From: Streptomyces fulvoviolaceus
Lineage (GTDB): Bacteria > Actinomycetota > Actinomycetes > Streptomycetales > Streptomycetaceae
Assembly (NCBI RefSeq): GCF_000718165.1
Contig: NZ_JOEY01000084.1
Coordinates: 1 to 30,736 of the forward strand
DNA: 30,736 nt
Reading direction: 5' to 3'
The position numbers and the translations under genes were made by a program. Position 1 is the stretch's first letter, and the number at the start of each line of letters is the position of its first letter. Below the pieces are notes generated by a model, which was not told the origin of the DNA, did not search any database, and saw nothing but the letters and a program-made list of their open reading frames with translations. This document shows positions 15,812 to 23,542 of the stretch, piece by piece.

Positions 15812-16090
15812 TCAGGACTGCTGTCTCTCCGACACGCTCCCCGCCGGCAGATCCACCAGTGCGCGCAGGCCGGGGAGGCGTTGCTCGTCGTACGCCATGT
15901 TGTGCTGCCTGCCGTTCCTCAGGGCGACCGTCGGTCTGCGGGATCGGCCGGATCTGGACTCCAGGCTCCGTTCCTCCCGGATGTCGTAACGGGCGGCTGC
16001 GAAACGGCCGAACACCTGCAGCACCCGCCCGTCGGAGGAGAGCAGGACGGAATCGGACGCCGGCACCTCGTACGGTGGTGTCGGGGTCAC
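15812..16090 (-). CDS. Small protein of unknown function, operon member
   Basis: A 92-residue soluble protein with a Pro-rich start (TPTPPYEVPASDS), a short beta-like part (VLLSSDGRVLQVFGRFAAAR) and a basic middle (RSGRSRRPTVALRNGRQ). I recognise no family. The GTG start at 16090 overlaps the TGA of the upstream gene by the tetranucleotide GTGA (16087-16090), and its own stop is one base from the next start, which is the main evidence that it is real. Confidence 0.6.
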   Translation of the reverse strand: MTPTPPYEVPASDSVLLSSDGRVLQVFGRFAAARYDIREERSLESRSGRSRRPTVALRNGRQHNMAYDEQRLPGLRALVDLPAGSVSERQQS

Positions 16091-16509
16091 GGTGTCATGC
16101 CGTCCCCGGCGTAGAGGTAGCCCCCGGGCCGGGCGGGGTCGGCGACCAGCAGTACCTGGTCGCCGGCGCGCGGAATCCGCAGCTTCGAGACGATGGTCTG
16201 GAGGGTGATCCGGTCGGCGGCCGCGGGCAGTTGGAGGACCAGGTCGACGACCGGGTCGAAGTTGACCAGCTTCCCTGTGTCGCTGATCGACACGACGGCG
16301 GCGGGTGTGGTCGGCGCCCCTGCGGCGAGCAACTGCTGTACGTCGAGGCCGGAGTTGTACGCGCCGATCGACTGCTGGACCTTGGCGAAGTCGTCGGCGC
16401 CGAGGAACGCGCGGGTGGCACGGCCGTAGAAACCCTTGCCACTCGCCACCTTGCCGGCGATCTCGGCGGCCTTCTCCTCGCGGCTCTTGCGCTTTCCGAA
16501 GATTCCCAT
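16087..16509 (-). CDS. Small beta-rich protein, first gene of the operon
   Basis: A 140-residue protein starts at ATG 16509 with a very good ribosome-binding site (AAGGGAAGGA). The N-terminus is basic and helical (GIFGKRKSREEKAAEIAGKV). The C-terminal half, AAVVSISDTGKLVNFDPVVD followed by LRIPRAGDQVLLVADPARPG, has the phrase order of small actinobacterial barrel proteins (VxDTGxxVNxxPxV then IPRxGDxxxVxxDP), related in style to the DUF3592-like neighbours. It heads the cluster that is divergent from the CHAT operon. The 156 bases between the two start codons (16510-16665) must hold both promoters. Confidence 0.7.
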   Translation of the reverse strand: MGIFGKRKSREEKAAEIAGKVASGKGFYGRATRAFLGADDFAKVQQSIGAYNSGLDVQQLLAAGAPTTPAAVVSISDTGKLVNFDPVVDLVLQLPAAADRITLQTIVSKLRIPRAGDQVLLVADPARPGGYLYAGDGMTP

Positions 16510-16653
16510 GGTGTCCTTCCCTTCCGGTGTCGTCAGGCGCGGGGGCGGCAGTTGCTCACCCCTGGACCTGGTCGGTTCTGCCTGACGATGTGGACGCTAG
16601 GTGGCTCGGGTCGTCTACCGATCCCAGGTTCGTTCGTGTGTTCTTGGTCGGCG

Positions 16654-16659
16654 TACGCT
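16654..16659 (+). promoter_or_regulatory. Probable -10 element of a leaderless promoter for the CHAT operon
   Basis: TACGCT is followed by exactly six bases and then ATG 16666. This is the standard actinobacterial arrangement for transcripts that begin at or next to the start codon. No Shine-Dalgarno-like sequence precedes the ATG, which supports a leaderless message. A matching -35 element is not obvious. Confidence 0.5.
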
Positions 16660-16665
16660 CCTCGC

Positions 16666-18036
16666 ATGCCGACCCCGAGCCAGCCGACCGGTGACGAGCG
16701 CCGACCGCGCGCCATGGTCATCGACCACGCCTGGCATGGCCTCGGGCCGGGGCTGGAATCGTTGAGCGGCCCCCTCGGGGCGCCGTTGACGCGGACGGTC
16801 AAGCTGATCGTGCTGCCGCTGATCGTGAGACCGGCGCTGCGTCCCGAACTCGCGGCGGACTTCCTCGGACCTGCGCAGGTCGCATCTCTCGACGGGCTGA
16901 TACGGGAGTCCGGCACGCGTCTTGCGGCCACGGCACAGTGGTTCACGCTTCTCAAGAGGACCCGCCGGGCGCTGGGCATCGTGGCGGGCAACCCCCAGGA
17001 CCTGTACTTCCAGCGCTGCTTCGAGCTGGCCACCGAGCACGGAGCGCCCGCCGCCGGTGCGGACGCGACGGCCAGGGCCGTGGTCGAGGACGTGGCGGAC
17101 ACCGTCGACGGACGCACGGTGGAAGCGCTCAAGGATCATCTGGCCGACGCGGTACGGCGTTTGCGGCTCGATGCGAAGTTGGCCGCCGCCTGGGAGCGCC
17201 GTGACCCGGCCCCGTCCGACGCGACCGCGGCGGTCGCGCTGGCGGCCGAGGTCCTGGAAGCCTGCGGCGCGCCGGGCCCGGCGCGGAACTCCCCGCAGTA
17301 CGTGTCCATGGTCGAGGCAGGACACGGGGGCCTGTTCGGCCGGGCCTTGTGGACGCACGCGAGCGGTGTCTGGGGCCACGAGGACCTGCCGACGCATCTG
17401 GGGCTGACCGCACGGCAGGTGCCGCAGCGCCCGGAGGTCGGCCGGGGTGCCTCGACGGCCACGCTTCCCGCACCGCTGGACCGCACGCTCTTCGAGCGGC
17501 TCTTCGTCGTCCTGCAGTCCTCGGCCCGGCGCGAGGAACTCCCGACGGTGCCGGAGCTCGTCAAGCAGGAGGCCGGCCGTAGCTGCGCTCCGCTCGGCCT
17601 GTGCGACGAGAGCCTGCGCGTCGCCGTGGTCCTCGGCGGCCGACTCGCGGTCGGCCTCGATCCGCTCGGCACCGGGGAAGGAGCGCCGGGACGGACGGCG
17701 GCGCACCGGGCCGTCAACAGCCGCTGGCGACGGGAGGCTTCCGCCCTCCGCGCCCGCAGGATGACCGTTTCTCCCCGCCCCGACCCGGACGGCGGCGTCC
17801 TGGACGCCCTCGCCCAGGACCTCCGTACCCCATGGGCCGCCTACATGCGGCGACTGTGGGTGCGGCTGCACGGGCGGGATGTCCGCGACGCACCGCTGGA
17901 GGATCTCGACGCGGCCTGGGCCGTGCTCGACGGGGTCGCCCGCTCGGTGATGATGGATCACCGCGCCAGGGTCCGGTCGGCACTGCGCACCCTGTCGGCG
18001 GCGCCCGCGCGGCCGGCCGAGCAGAGGAGCGCGTGA
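16666..18036 (+). CDS. Unknown helical protein, gene 1 of the TPR-CHAT operon
   Basis: The 456-residue protein is predominantly alpha-helical with no signal peptide, membrane segment or known catalytic motif. An N-terminal region (MVIDHAWHGLGPGLESLSG, LIVLPLIVRPALRPELAADF) leads into long amphipathic Ala/Leu/Arg-rich helices. A weaker second half includes APLDRTLFERLFVVLQSSAR and WAAYMRRLWVRLHGRDV. I do not recognise the family. It is the first gene of the operon, with ATG 16666 placed directly behind a promoter-like TACGCT. Its TGA shares one base with the ATG of the next gene (TGATG, 18034-18038), so the two should be made in a fixed ratio. By position it may be a partner or regulator of the CHAT protease. 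The CATRA-type conflict systems have CHAT/TPR-associated partners, but I cannot confirm similarity. Confidence 0.8.
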   Translation: MPTPSQPTGDERRPRAMVIDHAWHGLGPGLESLSGPLGAPLTRTVKLIVLPLIVRPALRPELAADFLGPAQVASLDGLIRESGTRLAATAQWFTLLKRTRRALGIVAGNPQDLYFQRCFELATEHGAPAAGADATARAVVEDVADTVDGRTVEALKDHLADAVRRLRLDAKLAAAWERRDPAPSDATAAVALAAEVLEACGAPGPARNSPQYVSMVEAGHGGLFGRALWTHASGVWGHEDLPTHLGLTARQVPQRPEVGRGASTATLPAPLDRTLFERLFVVLQSSARREELPTVPELVKQEAGRSCAPLGLCDESLRVAVVLGGRLAVGLDPLGTGEGAPGRTAAHRAVNSRWRREASALRARRMTVSPRPDPDGGVLDALAQDLRTPWAAYMRRLWVRLHGRDVRDAPLEDLDAAWAVLDGVARSVMMDHRARVRSALRTLSAAPARPAEQRSA

Positions 18037-19370
18037 TGGCGCGGGACACGCGGGCCCCTGTCGACGTCCATGTGGCGCCGGGCGAGGACGGCACTGTCCG
18101 GATCGGGGCCGGTCCCGCATTCGGACAGGATGTGGCGTACGACGATGCGGTCGCCGTGGGCCCCGACTTCACCCGGGCCGTCCTCGATGTCGCGGGCGCC
18201 GTGCTGACCTGGCCCGTCCTGGACGACCCCGGCCCGCCGTCGGCGGAGGTCCATGACACGGGGCGGGCCCAGCAGTGGCTGTGGGCCCTGTACGGCGAGC
18301 GCGTCGCGGCCGCTGTCCATGACTGTGCGGCGGGGGAACCGGCCGGCGTGCGGGTGGTGGCGGACTCGACCGCCCTCGCGGACAGCGCCGCGCGGCTCGC
18401 CTTCGGGCACTGGGCGGCCCGGTGGTGGCCGGCGTCGTACCCGGACGGGATACCAGCGCTCGACCCGGACCTGCTCGGCCTGGAGTTGGCCGCGCTCACC
18501 CACCGGTGTCAGCAACTGTTCGACGCGGAAGGCGATCAGCCCGACGACTGCGTGGCCGAACTGATCGAGGAGCACCAGGCCGCCCTGGACGCGCTGATCC
18601 AGTGGTGGCGCGCGACACCGCAGCCGGCGGACACGGCGCGCCGTCTGGAGAGCGTCCTGCGGTTGGTCGACGACGCGGCGGACAGCGTCGGGCTGGACGG
18701 GCCGGCGCTGCGCCACCTCCGGGCCTCCCTGGATCAGGGCCGCCCGGTCGTTACGCCGGTCGACCCGGGCGCCCTGTTCGCACGGCACGACGGCTACGCC
18801 CTCGCGGCGGGCGAACCTCTCGTCGCGGGCGGCCGGGTGATCGCCCGGGGCTCGGGGACCAACGACTGGTGCCGCTATCCGCCCGGCTTCGTCGACGCGG
18901 CCGAGAACGCGGTGTCCTGGACCGCTCGAGCGGTCGGCGCGCGGCGGCAGATCGAGGTCGAGGTCCTCGCGCACGTCACGGCGCCCGTCGCCGGTGCACC
19001 CCTCGTCGCGGAGATCCGTGTGAACGGTGGCCGCCCGAACCGGATGTCCCTCGCCAGACGGGACGACATGTGGACCGGCCGGGCGGATCTGGACCTGTCG
19101 GCCGGGGTGACGCAACCGCGGATCGAGGTCGGTGTCCTGCTGCCCGGCTTCGACCCGGGCCGCGATCCCGATGGGCCCGATCCCCCTGGTCACCCCGGTA
19201 CGTCCGGTGAAGCCGAGGCCCGCGCCGACCGTGACGCGATCCGCGCCCTGGTCCGGCGGCGGCTGATCGCCGCGGCACAGCCCCTGGCGTACGAGGCGTC
19301 GCCGCACGACGCCTCCCCGGGACCGTTCCTTGCCGAGACCGCCGCCGCTGCCACCGGTGAGGACTACTGA
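18036..19370 (+). CDS. Unknown two-part protein, gene 2 of the TPR-CHAT operon
   Basis: The 444-residue cytoplasmic protein starts at ATG 18036 with AGAGGAG about eight bases upstream. Residues 1-100 look alpha/beta (VDVHVAPGEDGTVRIGAG, VRVVADSTALADSAARLAFG). About 100-240 is helical with several Trp (HWAARWWPASYPDG, LDALIQWWRATPQ). About 245-370 is beta-rich (NDWCRYPPGFVDAAENAVSW, IEVEVLAHVTAP, IEVGVLLPGFDPG), like a ligand-binding sandwich. A C-terminal helix (DAIRALVRRRLIAAAQPLAY) follows. I recognise no family. It is translationally coupled to gene 1, and gene 3 starts three bases after its stop, so all three products probably form one system. A substrate adaptor or inhibitor for the CHAT protein is a reasonable guess. 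Confidence 0.8.
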   Translation: MARDTRAPVDVHVAPGEDGTVRIGAGPAFGQDVAYDDAVAVGPDFTRAVLDVAGAVLTWPVLDDPGPPSAEVHDTGRAQQWLWALYGERVAAAVHDCAAGEPAGVRVVADSTALADSAARLAFGHWAARWWPASYPDGIPALDPDLLGLELAALTHRCQQLFDAEGDQPDDCVAELIEEHQAALDALIQWWRATPQPADTARRLESVLRLVDDAADSVGLDGPALRHLRASLDQGRPVVTPVDPGALFARHDGYALAAGEPLVAGGRVIARGSGTNDWCRYPPGFVDAAENAVSWTARAVGARRQIEVEVLAHVTAPVAGAPLVAEIRVNGGRPNRMSLARRDDMWTGRADLDLSAGVTQPRIEVGVLLPGFDPGRDPDGPDPPGHPGTSGEAEARADRDAIRALVRRRLIAAAQPLAYEASPHDASPGPFLAETAAAATGEDY

Positions 19371-19373
19371 CAC

Positions 19374-22307
19374 ATGCCGGACCAGCACGAGGACGAGAGC
19401 ACAGCGGTGATGCAGCTGTACGGAGAGCCGTTCGACAGCGGCTTCGCCCGGGCCGAGGAACATCAGCTGGCGGCCGATCTCACGGCCGCGTGCGCCGTCT
19501 ACGAGGAGTTGCTCACCCTGGCCGAGTCCATCGAGGACTCGCCCGACGTGCGGTTCCTGCGGGCGCACCTGCTGTCCGACCTCGCGAGCGTCCGGCTCAC
19601 CGCCACGGACCTGCCCGGGGCCGAGGACGCCCTCGACCGGTCCCGCGGCCTGCTCGACGGCATCGCATCGGCGCCGATGGGGCCGCGCGGCCGCCAACTG
19701 TGGCTGGAAATCCTGCTGAGGACTTCCATCGCCAGGGCCGACCTGCTGCGCAGAACCGGGCGCCTGAACGAGGCACTGGCCTGTCTCGACGAGGCTGCGG
19801 TCCGGCTGCCCGAGTTCGACGATCCCGAGGGACTGCGCTCGGCCGAACTCGGCCTGAACCGAGTGCTTCTGCTGATGGAGCGGGGCGAGTGGGGAGCGGC
19901 CGAGGAGCACGGCTCGGCGCTGCTGTCCACCCTGGAGGCGACCGAGCTGGAGACCGTGCCGCGGCTGCTGATCGCCCTCGGGATGATCTGCTCCTCGACC
20001 GGGCGGTACGACCAGGCCGAGGACTGCCTCGCCCGCGCGGAGGAGCGCTTCCGGGCACTGGGAGACACCGGTGAGCAGCAGTCGCTGCTCACGCACCGGG
20101 CGTACATCGCGATGAACCGGGGTGAACTCGACCTCGCCGAGCGGCTGTTCGCCGAGGCGTCCGCGTTCTTCGAGCGGCAGCGGTGGTTCGGTGATCTGGC
20201 GGTCTGCGAACAGGCCCGTGCCTTTCTCGCCGGTCGGCGCGGCGACAGCACCGGCGCGGGCGACCTGATGGCGACGAGCCTGGCCCGGTTCGAACAACTC
20301 GGCGCCCTGACAGCCGCGGCCGACACCATGCTGCTGGGCGCCCAACACGCCTATGACCGGGGCGACATCACCGAGATGAAGCGGCTGGCCCAGGACGCCC
20401 GCGACGTGTACCAGGCGCGGGAGGTGTACGAACGGTGCGCGCAGGTCGACCTCATGCTCGCGAGAACCCTTGAGGACAACCTGAACCGGACGGATCACGG
20501 CGACCACGAGAGGGCGTCCATCGACAACGCGCTCTCCCTCGCCCTGCCCGCAGCACTGGCCCTGGAGGCGGCGCGCTACGACTTCGTCACCGCCCGCGCG
20601 CGCAGTCAGTGGCTGGAACTGGCTGACGACGCGATGCGGTTGGTCTTCCGTCTCGCCGTACGCCGACAGGACCAGGGGCTGCTCTTCGAACTGGTGGAAC
20701 ACCGCTGTGCGGGCGCCTCCCTGGCACTGGACCGTCCGCCACTGCCGTCAGGGCCCTCATGGTCTGTCGAAGACGCCCCGTCGGTCTTCCCGAGTGCGGC
20801 CATGAAGGCGTACGGAGACGTCGACGACCCCATGACGCTCGGGGGTGTGGCGGCGGAGGCCGCTGCCTCCGCCGGCCTGCGCGTCGCCCCACCGCCGAAG
20901 GTGCGGATGTCGCCGGAATCCGGCCGTGTCGCGCTTCAGGAGTACAGCGCGGCGGCCGAGTTCCGCTATCACCGACGGATCGTGAACGAGGAGGAGACGC
21001 CGTTCTGGGCCACCGACGACCTTTCGAGCCGCCCGGTGGTCCAGGTCCGGCTGGCCGACGCGGGCGACCTGTTCATGACCTGGACATGGGCCGGCGGGGC
21101 CCGCGGGTTCGGCACCGGCCGCGGGCCCGGTGACGAGGTCGACCGGGCGGTGCGTGAGCTGGCCGCCGCCCTGCCCGGCGTGGGCGAGGGCGGGGAGGGG
21201 ATGCGGCGCGCCCTCGACTCGGGAGCAATGGCCGATCACCGGAGCGAGCACCGGCTCGCGCGGGTGCTGGCCGAGGCGCTGTGGCCGGAGGGGTTGACGG
21301 CGCAGATACGCCAGGTGTCGGCGCGCGCGGGCCGTCCGCTGGTGCGGATCCAGCCGTCTCCCCGGGTCGCCCAGGTGCCCTGGGAACTGCTCGCCGTCGA
21401 TGACGACGGCGTCCGGCTCATCGAACTGGCGGACGTCGTGACCACCACGCCGGCGTCGTTGCGGCGGCAGATTCCCGCCGCGTGTCCGGCACCGGACACG
21501 GACACCGACGCGCAGGCGAACGCCGGCACCGACACGGTCGTTCTCGTCCTCGACCCCCGGGTCCCCGGGTTCCGGGCCGACTCCCCGCTCGGCTCGGTCC
21601 TGGGACCGCCCGGCTCGGACCCGGAGCTGCTGTCACTCGTCCAGAGGCGTCTCGACGCGGGCGCCGTCGTGCCGTCCGCCGCCACCCCGGCGGAGGCCTT
21701 CCGCCGCACCGATCTGGACCGGGACTGGCTGAGCGGCGTGCTCCGCAAGGGGGCCCGCAGACTCCTGTACGTCGGGCACGTGAGCGGCGCGCCGGTCGAG
21801 GGTGGGCAGAGCGAGGACGGCACGCTCCATCTGTGCTGCGCTCCGGAGGCCGCAGGACTGGCCGAGCCGGTCCGCACCCATCGGCCGCTGTCGGCCAAAG
21901 ACCTCCTGCTGGGCACGCTTCCCCTGCACGCGGACGGCGAGCCGGGTGCGCGGATCTGGCCCGCGCCGCCGCGTGTCGCGCTGATCGGCTGCGAGAGCGG
22001 CGGCGATCTGCGGTTCGCCGAGTCCTTCGGCCTGGCGACAGCGATGATCCACAACGGCGCCGAGCTGGTCACCGCCACCCGCTGGGCGCTGCCGACCAGC
22101 TTCGCGTTCCACCGGCTGGCCGGTCTGCCCGAGTCCGTACGCCCGCTGTCGGACGCGATCATCGCCGTCGACACCGCTCACGAACACCGCGACCCCGTGC
22201 ACCGGCTCGGCCGCTGGCAGCGCGAGCAGCTCGACCGCTGGCGCGCCGACGGCCGGATCGAACACTCACCCCTGCTGTGGGCGGCCATGACCTGCATCGT
22301 CGTGTGA
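19374..22307 (+). CDS. TPR-CHAT (caspase-like) protein, gene 3 of the operon
   Basis: The 977-residue protein couples a long helical-repeat sensor region to a C-terminal CHAT protease. Residues about 20-440 are TPR-like helix pairs (for example YDQAEDCLARAEERFRALGD and LTHRAYIAMNRGELDLAERL). A middle region (about 440-630) is less regular. The CHAT domain runs from about 640 to the end: VPWELLAVDDDG around Trp670, the His-box LLYVGHVSG with His802, and the Cys-box ALIGCESGGD with Cys873, followed by SFGLATAMIHNGAELVTATR. Both dyad residues are present, so proteolytic activity is expected. TPR-CHAT proteins act in defence and regulated death, e.g. Craspase, where a TPR-CHAT protease is gated by another subunit. 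The start is ATG 19374 with GTGAGGA upstream. The gene is intact. Confidence 0.93.
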   Translation: MPDQHEDESTAVMQLYGEPFDSGFARAEEHQLAADLTAACAVYEELLTLAESIEDSPDVRFLRAHLLSDLASVRLTATDLPGAEDALDRSRGLLDGIASAPMGPRGRQLWLEILLRTSIARADLLRRTGRLNEALACLDEAAVRLPEFDDPEGLRSAELGLNRVLLLMERGEWGAAEEHGSALLSTLEATELETVPRLLIALGMICSSTGRYDQAEDCLARAEERFRALGDTGEQQSLLTHRAYIAMNRGELDLAERLFAEASAFFERQRWFGDLAVCEQARAFLAGRRGDSTGAGDLMATSLARFEQLGALTAAADTMLLGAQHAYDRGDITEMKRLAQDARDVYQAREVYERCAQVDLMLARTLEDNLNRTDHGDHERASIDNALSLALPAALALEAARYDFVTARARSQWLELADDAMRLVFRLAVRRQDQGLLFELVEHRCAGASLALDRPPLPSGPSWSVEDAPSVFPSAAMKAYGDVDDPMTLGGVAAEAAASAGLRVAPPPKVRMSPESGRVALQEYSAAAEFRYHRRIVNEEETPFWATDDLSSRPVVQVRLADAGDLFMTWTWAGGARGFGTGRGPGDEVDRAVRELAAALPGVGEGGEGMRRALDSGAMADHRSEHRLARVLAEALWPEGLTAQIRQVSARAGRPLVRIQPSPRVAQVPWELLAVDDDGVRLIELADVVTTTPASLRRQIPAACPAPDTDTDAQANAGTDTVVLVLDPRVPGFRADSPLGSVLGPPGSDPELLSLVQRRLDAGAVVPSAATPAEAFRRTDLDRDWLSGVLRKGARRLLYVGHVSGAPVEGGQSEDGTLHLCCAPEAAGLAEPVRTHRPLSAKDLLLGTLPLHADGEPGARIWPAPPRVALIGCESGGDLRFAESFGLATAMIHNGAELVTATRWALPTSFAFHRLAGLPESVRPLSDAIIAVDTAHEHRDPVHRLGRWQREQLDRWRADGRIEHSPLLWAAMTCIVV

Positions 22308-22474
22308 CCGCCGAGCGATCCGCCGGGACCCGACACTCGCAGAGGTCATTCCTCCTCTGTACGCGCCTCCTGGCAGAACCCGCTTCCCAGTTCCCGGACA
22401 CCGGTCCAGGGGCTCCTGTAGGCGGTCAGTCTCGCGTCATTCCTGCTCTGGGCAAGATCCGTTTGAAGACGGAC

Positions 22475-22590
22475 CCTAGATGATCGATTCCAAGGGTTTA
22501 GTGGTCGTAGTTGGTCAGTGCGCGCATGACCAGCCAGCCGCGCATGAAGCTGGCTCCCCTCATCAGGCCCCTTGGAATCGATCTTCTAGG
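22475..22590. repeat. MITE-like element, 116 bp with 22-bp terminal inverted repeats
   Basis: Positions 22475-22496 and 22569-22590 are inverted copies with 21 of 22 bases matching; both outer ends read CCTAGA. The interior shows a direct repeat of TCATGCGCG on the minus strand and a short minus-strand frame ending MRALTNYDH and a stop directly before one repeat, like the last codons of a transposase. This fits an internally deleted insertion sequence or MITE. Its right end lies eight bases before the methyltransferase start codon, so it may provide that gene's promoter. I cannot name the parent element. Confidence 0.7.
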
Positions 22591-22592
22591 CT
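22587..22592 (+). promoter_or_regulatory. Possible leaderless -10 element supplied by the repeat end
   Basis: TAGGCT starts in the last four bases of the right terminal repeat and is followed by six bases and GTG 22599, the same spacing as at the CHAT operon. No ribosome-binding site precedes the GTG. No -35 hexamer at the usual distance is evident. Confidence 0.35.
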
Positions 22593-22598
22593 GGCGCG

Positions 22599-23450
22599 GT
22601 GACTGATGAGCAGGAGTGGGTGCAGCCGTCGGGAGTGTGGGCCACGGCGGTGGGAGTGGCCAGGGTGCGGGCGCTGGAGACCGAGCGGGAGAACGCGCTG
22701 TTCCGCGACCCACTGGCACAGGCCTTCGCCACCGCCGGCGGCCTGTGGCCCTCCTCGCCGCCGCTGCCCGATGACGCGGCCGCACGACGCCGCCGGCTGG
22801 CCGTGTCGTTCTCCATCGTCATCAGGACGAAGTTCCTCGACGACCTGTTGCAGCAGGCCTCCGCGTCCGGGGTCCGGCAGGTCGTGCTGCTCGGCGCCGG
22901 CATGGACAGCCGGGCCTTCCGGATGGACTGGCCCGAGGGCACCCGGCTGTTCGAGGTCGACACCGCCGCGCCACTGGACTTCAAGGCTTCGGTGTTGCGC
23001 CGGGAGCGGGCCGTCGCACGCTGCGAGCGGATCACCGTCGCGGTGGATCTGCGTGAGGACTGGCCGGGCGCGCTGGCCGCCGCAGGGCACGACCCGGCGG
23101 TGCCGACCGTGTGGATCGCCGAAGGACTGCTGATCTATCTGCCCGAGCACGCGGTGGAGCTGCTGCTGGCCCGGATCAGCGCGCAGTCGGCGGCAGGCAG
23201 TCGGCTGGGGCTGACGTTGGGCTCGCGCGGCGTGATCGAGCGCTTCGGCGCGGACGCCGCGCCGGGATCGGCGGCGTCCATGTGGGTCTCGGAGATGCCC
23301 GACGACCCGGTGGGCTGGCTGGCCGGGCACGGCTGGGAGGCCGGCAGCCGCACCCTGCGCGAGCGCGCTGCCGCCTACGGCCGCCCGATCAGCACCCCGC
23401 CGCAGCGCGAGGAGCGGCCCGGCGGACTGATCTCGGCGGTCCGCCGGTAG
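22599..23450 (+). CDS. SAM-dependent methyltransferase (TIGR00027/LCM type)
   Basis: The 283-residue class I methyltransferase has the signature of the leucine-carboxyl-methyltransferase-like TIGR00027 family. It starts with GVWATAVGVARVRALETERE, then FRDPLAQAFA. The SAM-binding motif is VVLLGAGMDSRAFRMDWP (about 102-119), with LFEVDTAAPLDFKASVL carrying the acidic ribose-binding residue. It continues with VWIAEGLLIYLPEHAVELLL and a C-terminal LISAVRR. Members are abundant in mycobacteria and Streptomyces and often belong to secondary metabolism, but the acceptor is unknown. The GTG start at 22599 has no ribosome-binding site and lies six bases behind a TAGGCT. An in-frame ATG two codons on cannot be excluded. 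It converges on the SDR gene. Confidence 0.88.
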   Translation: MTDEQEWVQPSGVWATAVGVARVRALETERENALFRDPLAQAFATAGGLWPSSPPLPDDAAARRRRLAVSFSIVIRTKFLDDLLQQASASGVRQVVLLGAGMDSRAFRMDWPEGTRLFEVDTAAPLDFKASVLRRERAVARCERITVAVDLREDWPGALAAAGHDPAVPTVWIAEGLLIYLPEHAVELLLARISAQSAAGSRLGLTLGSRGVIERFGADAAPGSAASMWVSEMPDDPVGWLAGHGWEAGSRTLRERAAAYGRPISTPPQREERPGGLISAVRR

Positions 23451-23542
23451 AGCGCCTCCCGGTTCCCTAGATAGGGCGAAAGGGTGCTGACCCGTCGTCA
23501 GGGACTGCCGGACGGACAGGCGTCAGGGGCGAGGACCTCGTG

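Noticed and set aside
17958..20702. Long minus-strand open frame opposite the CHAT operon
   Set aside because: It is antisense to genes 2 and 3 with their strong codon bias, has no recognisable domain, and its Arg/Gln/Gly-rich translation is typical of a GC-rich shadow frame.
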